From assembly GCA_903884235.1 (NCBI GenBank), contig CAISEB010000016.1, positions 124,001-188,000 of the forward strand: DNA of 64,000 nucleotides, given 5' to 3'. This document shows positions 61,827 through 64,000 of the stretch, one piece after another. Made by a program: the position numbers and the translations under genes. The notes below the pieces were generated by a model that saw only the letters and a list, made by a program, of their open reading frames with translations, had not been told where the DNA came from and did no database searches. Origin of the DNA: an uncultured Pseudomonadota bacterium. Lineage in GTDB: Bacteria > Pseudomonadota > Gammaproteobacteria > Steroidobacterales > Steroidobacteraceae. Position 1 is the first letter of the stretch. Each line of letters begins with the position of its first letter.

Positions 61827-63236
61827 TCAGGCCGGATCGAGCCCCTCGTCGGCGATCGTCGCCTTGCGGATCTCGCCCTCGATGTCCATCGAGCGGCAGG
61901 CGAACACGTAGACGAGCGCCGATACGGGCAGGCCGACCAGCATCGCGACGTCGGCTCCGCCGAGCATCTTCGCGATCGGTCCCTGCCATGACGAGGTGCT
62001 GAAGAACGGCACCATCGCCAGGAAACCGACTCCGTAGCCGAGCAGGCCGCGCCAGTTCCAGCGGCCGTACAGGCCGTTCGGATTGAAGATCTCACGGACC
62101 GAATAGTGGCCGCGCCGCACCCAGTAGAAGTCGACGAGGTTGATCGCGGTCCACGGCGTGAACAGGTAGAGCAGGATCGCCAGGAACTCGTCGAACGCCG
62201 CGACAAAGTCCTTCGAGGCCGACAGCGAGATGCTGACCGACAGGACGAGCGAGAGCACGATCGTGCCGACGCGCTTGCCAACCGTCGCCTTGATGGGCTT
62301 CAGCGAGTCCGCCACGCTGAGCAGCGTCAGCGACGCGCCATAGAAATTGAGGGTCGTGATCGTCACGAGGCCGAGCAGCGAGGCGATCAGCAGCGGCTTG
62401 CCCGAGCCCGGCAGCAGCTGGTCCGCCGCGGCCTGCAGCGCGGGCGTCAGCTTGAGTGCCGGGAACATCGCGGCCGCGACGGTGCCGACGAGCATGGTCC
62501 ACGAGCCGCCGATGTACGCGCCGAGCGCCGTCCACCAGAAGGACGGCGCCACGCCGACGTCGCGCGGCAGGTAGCGCGAGTAGTCCGAGACGTAGATCGA
62601 CCAGGCGAGCTGGTACGACGCTGCCGCGAACAGCTGCACGAGGAACGGGATCGGCTTGAAGGCGCCGGGGTCCAGCTGGACGGGCGTGAAGTGGGCGGAG
62701 GTGGCGACGGCGAACGTCATCACCGCGAGGCCCGCGATCAGGATGAAGGCGAGGATGCGCTGGATCCGGTGGATCCAGTCGTAGCCGACGACCGCGAGCA
62801 GCGCCGCGATGATCGCGACGATCGGCATCGTCGTGTTGCGGTCGTATCCCCACAGCGTCGTCAGCGTGTCGGCGGCGAGCAGCTGGTTGAACGCATTGAA
62901 GCCGATGTAGGTGACCAGCGCCACGCCCCAGACGAGCAGCGCGCCGACGTAGCCGAACTGGGGCCGCGACTGGATCATCTGCGGCAGGCCGAGCTGCGGG
63001 CCCTGCGTCGAGTGGAATGCCATGAAGAACGTGCCGAGCGCCGATCCGATCAGGACGGCGATCGTCGTCCAGAGCAGGTTGCCGCCGAGCGCGATGCCGA
63101 CCGCGCCGGTGGCGATCGTCGCGAGGTGCGCGTCGCCCACGAACCAGACCGGCCACAGGTGCCAGACCTTGCCGTGGCGTTCCTTGAGCGGCACGTAATC
63201 GATGGAACGGGCTTCGATGAACGATCGTTCTGACAC
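61827..63236 (-). CDS. NCS1-family transporter (cytosine/allantoin permease-like)
   Basis: A 469-residue inner-membrane transporter with about 12 hydrophobic segments. VWHLWPVWFVGDAHLATIAT in helix 1, QSRPQFGYVGALLVW, SDYSRYLPRDV and WTAINLVDFYWVRRGHYSV are NCS1 hallmarks. The family imports nucleobases, hydantoins, allantoin or related compounds with sodium or protons. The GTG at 63236 follows GAGGTGG; a longer frame to 63383 runs through the upstream receptor terminator and is not favoured. The substrate is unknown; a small methylated compound would suit the neighbours but is not shown. Confidence 0.88.
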   Translation of the reverse strand: MSERSFIEARSIDYVPLKERHGKVWHLWPVWFVGDAHLATIATGAVGIALGGNLLWTTIAVLIGSALGTFFMAFHSTQGPQLGLPQMIQSRPQFGYVGALLVWGVALVTYIGFNAFNQLLAADTLTTLWGYDRNTTMPIVAIIAALLAVVGYDWIHRIQRILAFILIAGLAVMTFAVATSAHFTPVQLDPGAFKPIPFLVQLFAAASYQLAWSIYVSDYSRYLPRDVGVAPSFWWTALGAYIGGSWTMLVGTVAAAMFPALKLTPALQAAADQLLPGSGKPLLIASLLGLVTITTLNFYGASLTLLSVADSLKPIKATVGKRVGTIVLSLVLSVSISLSASKDFVAAFDEFLAILLYLFTPWTAINLVDFYWVRRGHYSVREIFNPNGLYGRWNWRGLLGYGVGFLAMVPFFSTSSWQGPIAKMLGGADVAMLVGLPVSALVYVFACRSMDIEGEIRKATIADEGLDPA

Positions 63237-63311
63237 GGCCACCTCGTCTTGGAGTTCCCCCACGGCGCGACCAAGAATACACGGTGCCGCGGGGGCGGGG
63301 ATTGCGGGGCC

Positions 63312-63336
63312 AAAAAAACGGGACCCGAAGGTCCCG
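63312..63336 (-). terminator. Rho-independent terminator of receptor gene 3
   Basis: A perfect 7-bp stem (CGGGACC with GGTCCCG) around a CGAA tetraloop, with seven A on the plus strand, a minus-strand T-tract. It lies 57 nt after the receptor stop and 76 nt before the NCS1 start. Confidence 0.9.
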
Positions 63337-63392
63337 TCTCGTGTCCCGAGTCTTCGGCCGGCAGCGGGCAGGCCCGCTGCCACCGGTCCCGG

Positions 63393-64000
63393 TCAGAATT
63401 TCCAGCCGAAGTTCATGCTGAGGACCCGCGGACGCAGCGGCGTCTGGGCCTCGATGAACTGGTCCGTGCTGGTGAACGTCGCCGCGTTCGAGTTGGAGAG
63501 GTTCTCGCCGACGATCGACACGTTCCACTGGTCCTTGGAAATGCCGAACGACGCATCGAAGGTCGAGTAGGCCGGGTCCTCGAAGCGCAGCCGGCCGGTG
63601 GTGATGACGCCCCCGCTCTCGGCGATGGACGGGTTCGAGCCGGCCTGCGTGTACGAGTGCCCGACATGCGAGGCGCCGCCCTGCAGGAACGCCTCGTACT
63701 CGCCGATGGCGAACTGATAGCGCGCCCGCACGCTGAACTGCAGCGGCGGCGAGTTTGCGGTCGGGGAGCCGATCGGGCCGTACGGATTCGTGACCGGCGC
63801 GCAAGCGGTCGGGTCGAAGACCGTGCCGCCGCAGCTCGTCGTGATCGGCTGGCCGTTGATGCCGATCAGCTGCGGCGAGTTGGTCTGGCGGCTGCGGTTC
63901 CAGGACCCTGCGGCCTGGAGAGTGAGTCCCGGAATCGGCCGGGCGACCAACGACAGCTCGAGTCCCTTCACGTCGAAATTCTGGCCATTCGTGTTGTAGA
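63393..64000 (-). CDS. TonB-dependent outer-membrane receptor (3), C-terminal fragment
   Basis: About 200 residues of the C-terminal beta-barrel of a third receptor; the gene continues past the end of the window. LELSLVARPIPGLTLQAAGS, FSVRARYQFAIGEYEAF and the ending LSMNFGWKF, with a final aromatic residue, match receptors 1 and 2. Repeated segments FDASFGISKDQWN and NLSNSNAATFTSTDQF are homologous to the same places in receptor 1, so all three belong to one paralogous group. The ligand is unknown. Confidence 0.9.
   Translation of the reverse strand, partial: YNTNGQNFDVKGLELSLVARPIPGLTLQAAGSWNRSRQTNSPQLIGINGQPITTSCGGTVFDPTACAPVTNPYGPIGSPTANSPPLQFSVRARYQFAIGEYEAFLQGGASHVGHSYTQAGSNPSIAESGGVITTGRLRFEDPAYSTFDASFGISKDQWNVSIVGENLSNSNAATFTSTDQFIEAQTPLRPRVLSMNFGWKF

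Noticed and set aside
1-64000. CRISPR arrays, insertion sequences, phage genes, rRNA
   Set aside because: No regularly spaced repeats, transposase or integrase motifs, or rRNA-like sequence were seen.

Overview
The window is a 64-kb chromosome segment of very high GC (roughly two thirds by eye) with tightly packed bacterial genes. Large TonB-dependent receptors, TPR-sulfotransferase proteins and many GTG/TTG starts point to a Gram-negative proteobacterium. I favour a gammaproteobacterium of the Steroidobacterales/Nevskiales type, but an alphaproteobacterium cannot be excluded from the sequence alone. There are no rRNA, tRNA, CRISPR or phage genes and no insertion sequences that I can see.

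The dominant theme is use of methylated amines (choline, glycine betaine, dimethylglycine, sarcosine or related quaternary amines) and transfer of their methyl groups to tetrahydrofolate. Layout: 1-1083 two polyamine-type ABC permeases; 1095-4370 a PhnZ-like HD protein, a GMC oxidoreductase and a LysR regulator; 4387-10142 a small-acid catabolic group (3-hydroxyisobutyrate-type dehydrogenase, MFS transporter, aldehyde dehydrogenase, enolase-superfamily enzyme, GFA protein); 10146-22244 two TonB-dependent receptors, each followed by a terminator and a TPR-sulfotransferase gene (three in all); 22795-27246 two MttB-family methyltransferases and folD; 27248-29027 a quinone-oxidoreductase-like gene and a VapBC module; 29199-34793 an XRE-cupin regulator and two dimethylglycine-dehydrogenase-like flavoproteins; 34912-35549 a second antitoxin/PIN module; 35584-44255 a minus-strand operon of a dimethylglycine-dehydrogenase-like gene, heterotetrameric sarcosine oxidase soxBDAG and a PotD/F-like lipoprotein; 44439-45446 a GlxA/GbdR-type regulator; 45756-53995 a nine-gene plus-strand unit encoding the corrinoid/C1 pathway and two oxygenases; 54002-57833 a third MttB-family gene and a ProVW-like ABC pair; 58050-61812 a BetI-BetB fusion and betA; 61827-64000 an NCS1 transporter and the end of a third TonB-dependent receptor.

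The genes suggest this working model. Choline is oxidised by BetA and the BetB domain to glycine betaine. One or more MttB-family enzymes move a methyl group from betaine or a similar quaternary amine to the corrinoid protein. The pterin methyltransferase passes it to tetrahydrofolate, with the RACo-like protein rescuing inactive Co(II). The MetF-like and FolD enzymes then oxidise the C1 unit. The dimethylglycine-dehydrogenase-like proteins and sarcosine oxidase remove the remaining methyls oxidatively. Corrinoid and oxygen-linked demethylation therefore sit side by side.

The most unusual single gene is the reading frame joining a complete BetI repressor to the betaine-aldehyde dehydrogenase it normally regulates. 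Also notable are a PhnZ-like set of iron ligands in the HD protein, an enolase-superfamily protein lacking its first metal ligand, two oxygenases appended to the corrinoid operon, and a repeated receptor-terminator-sulfotransferase arrangement.
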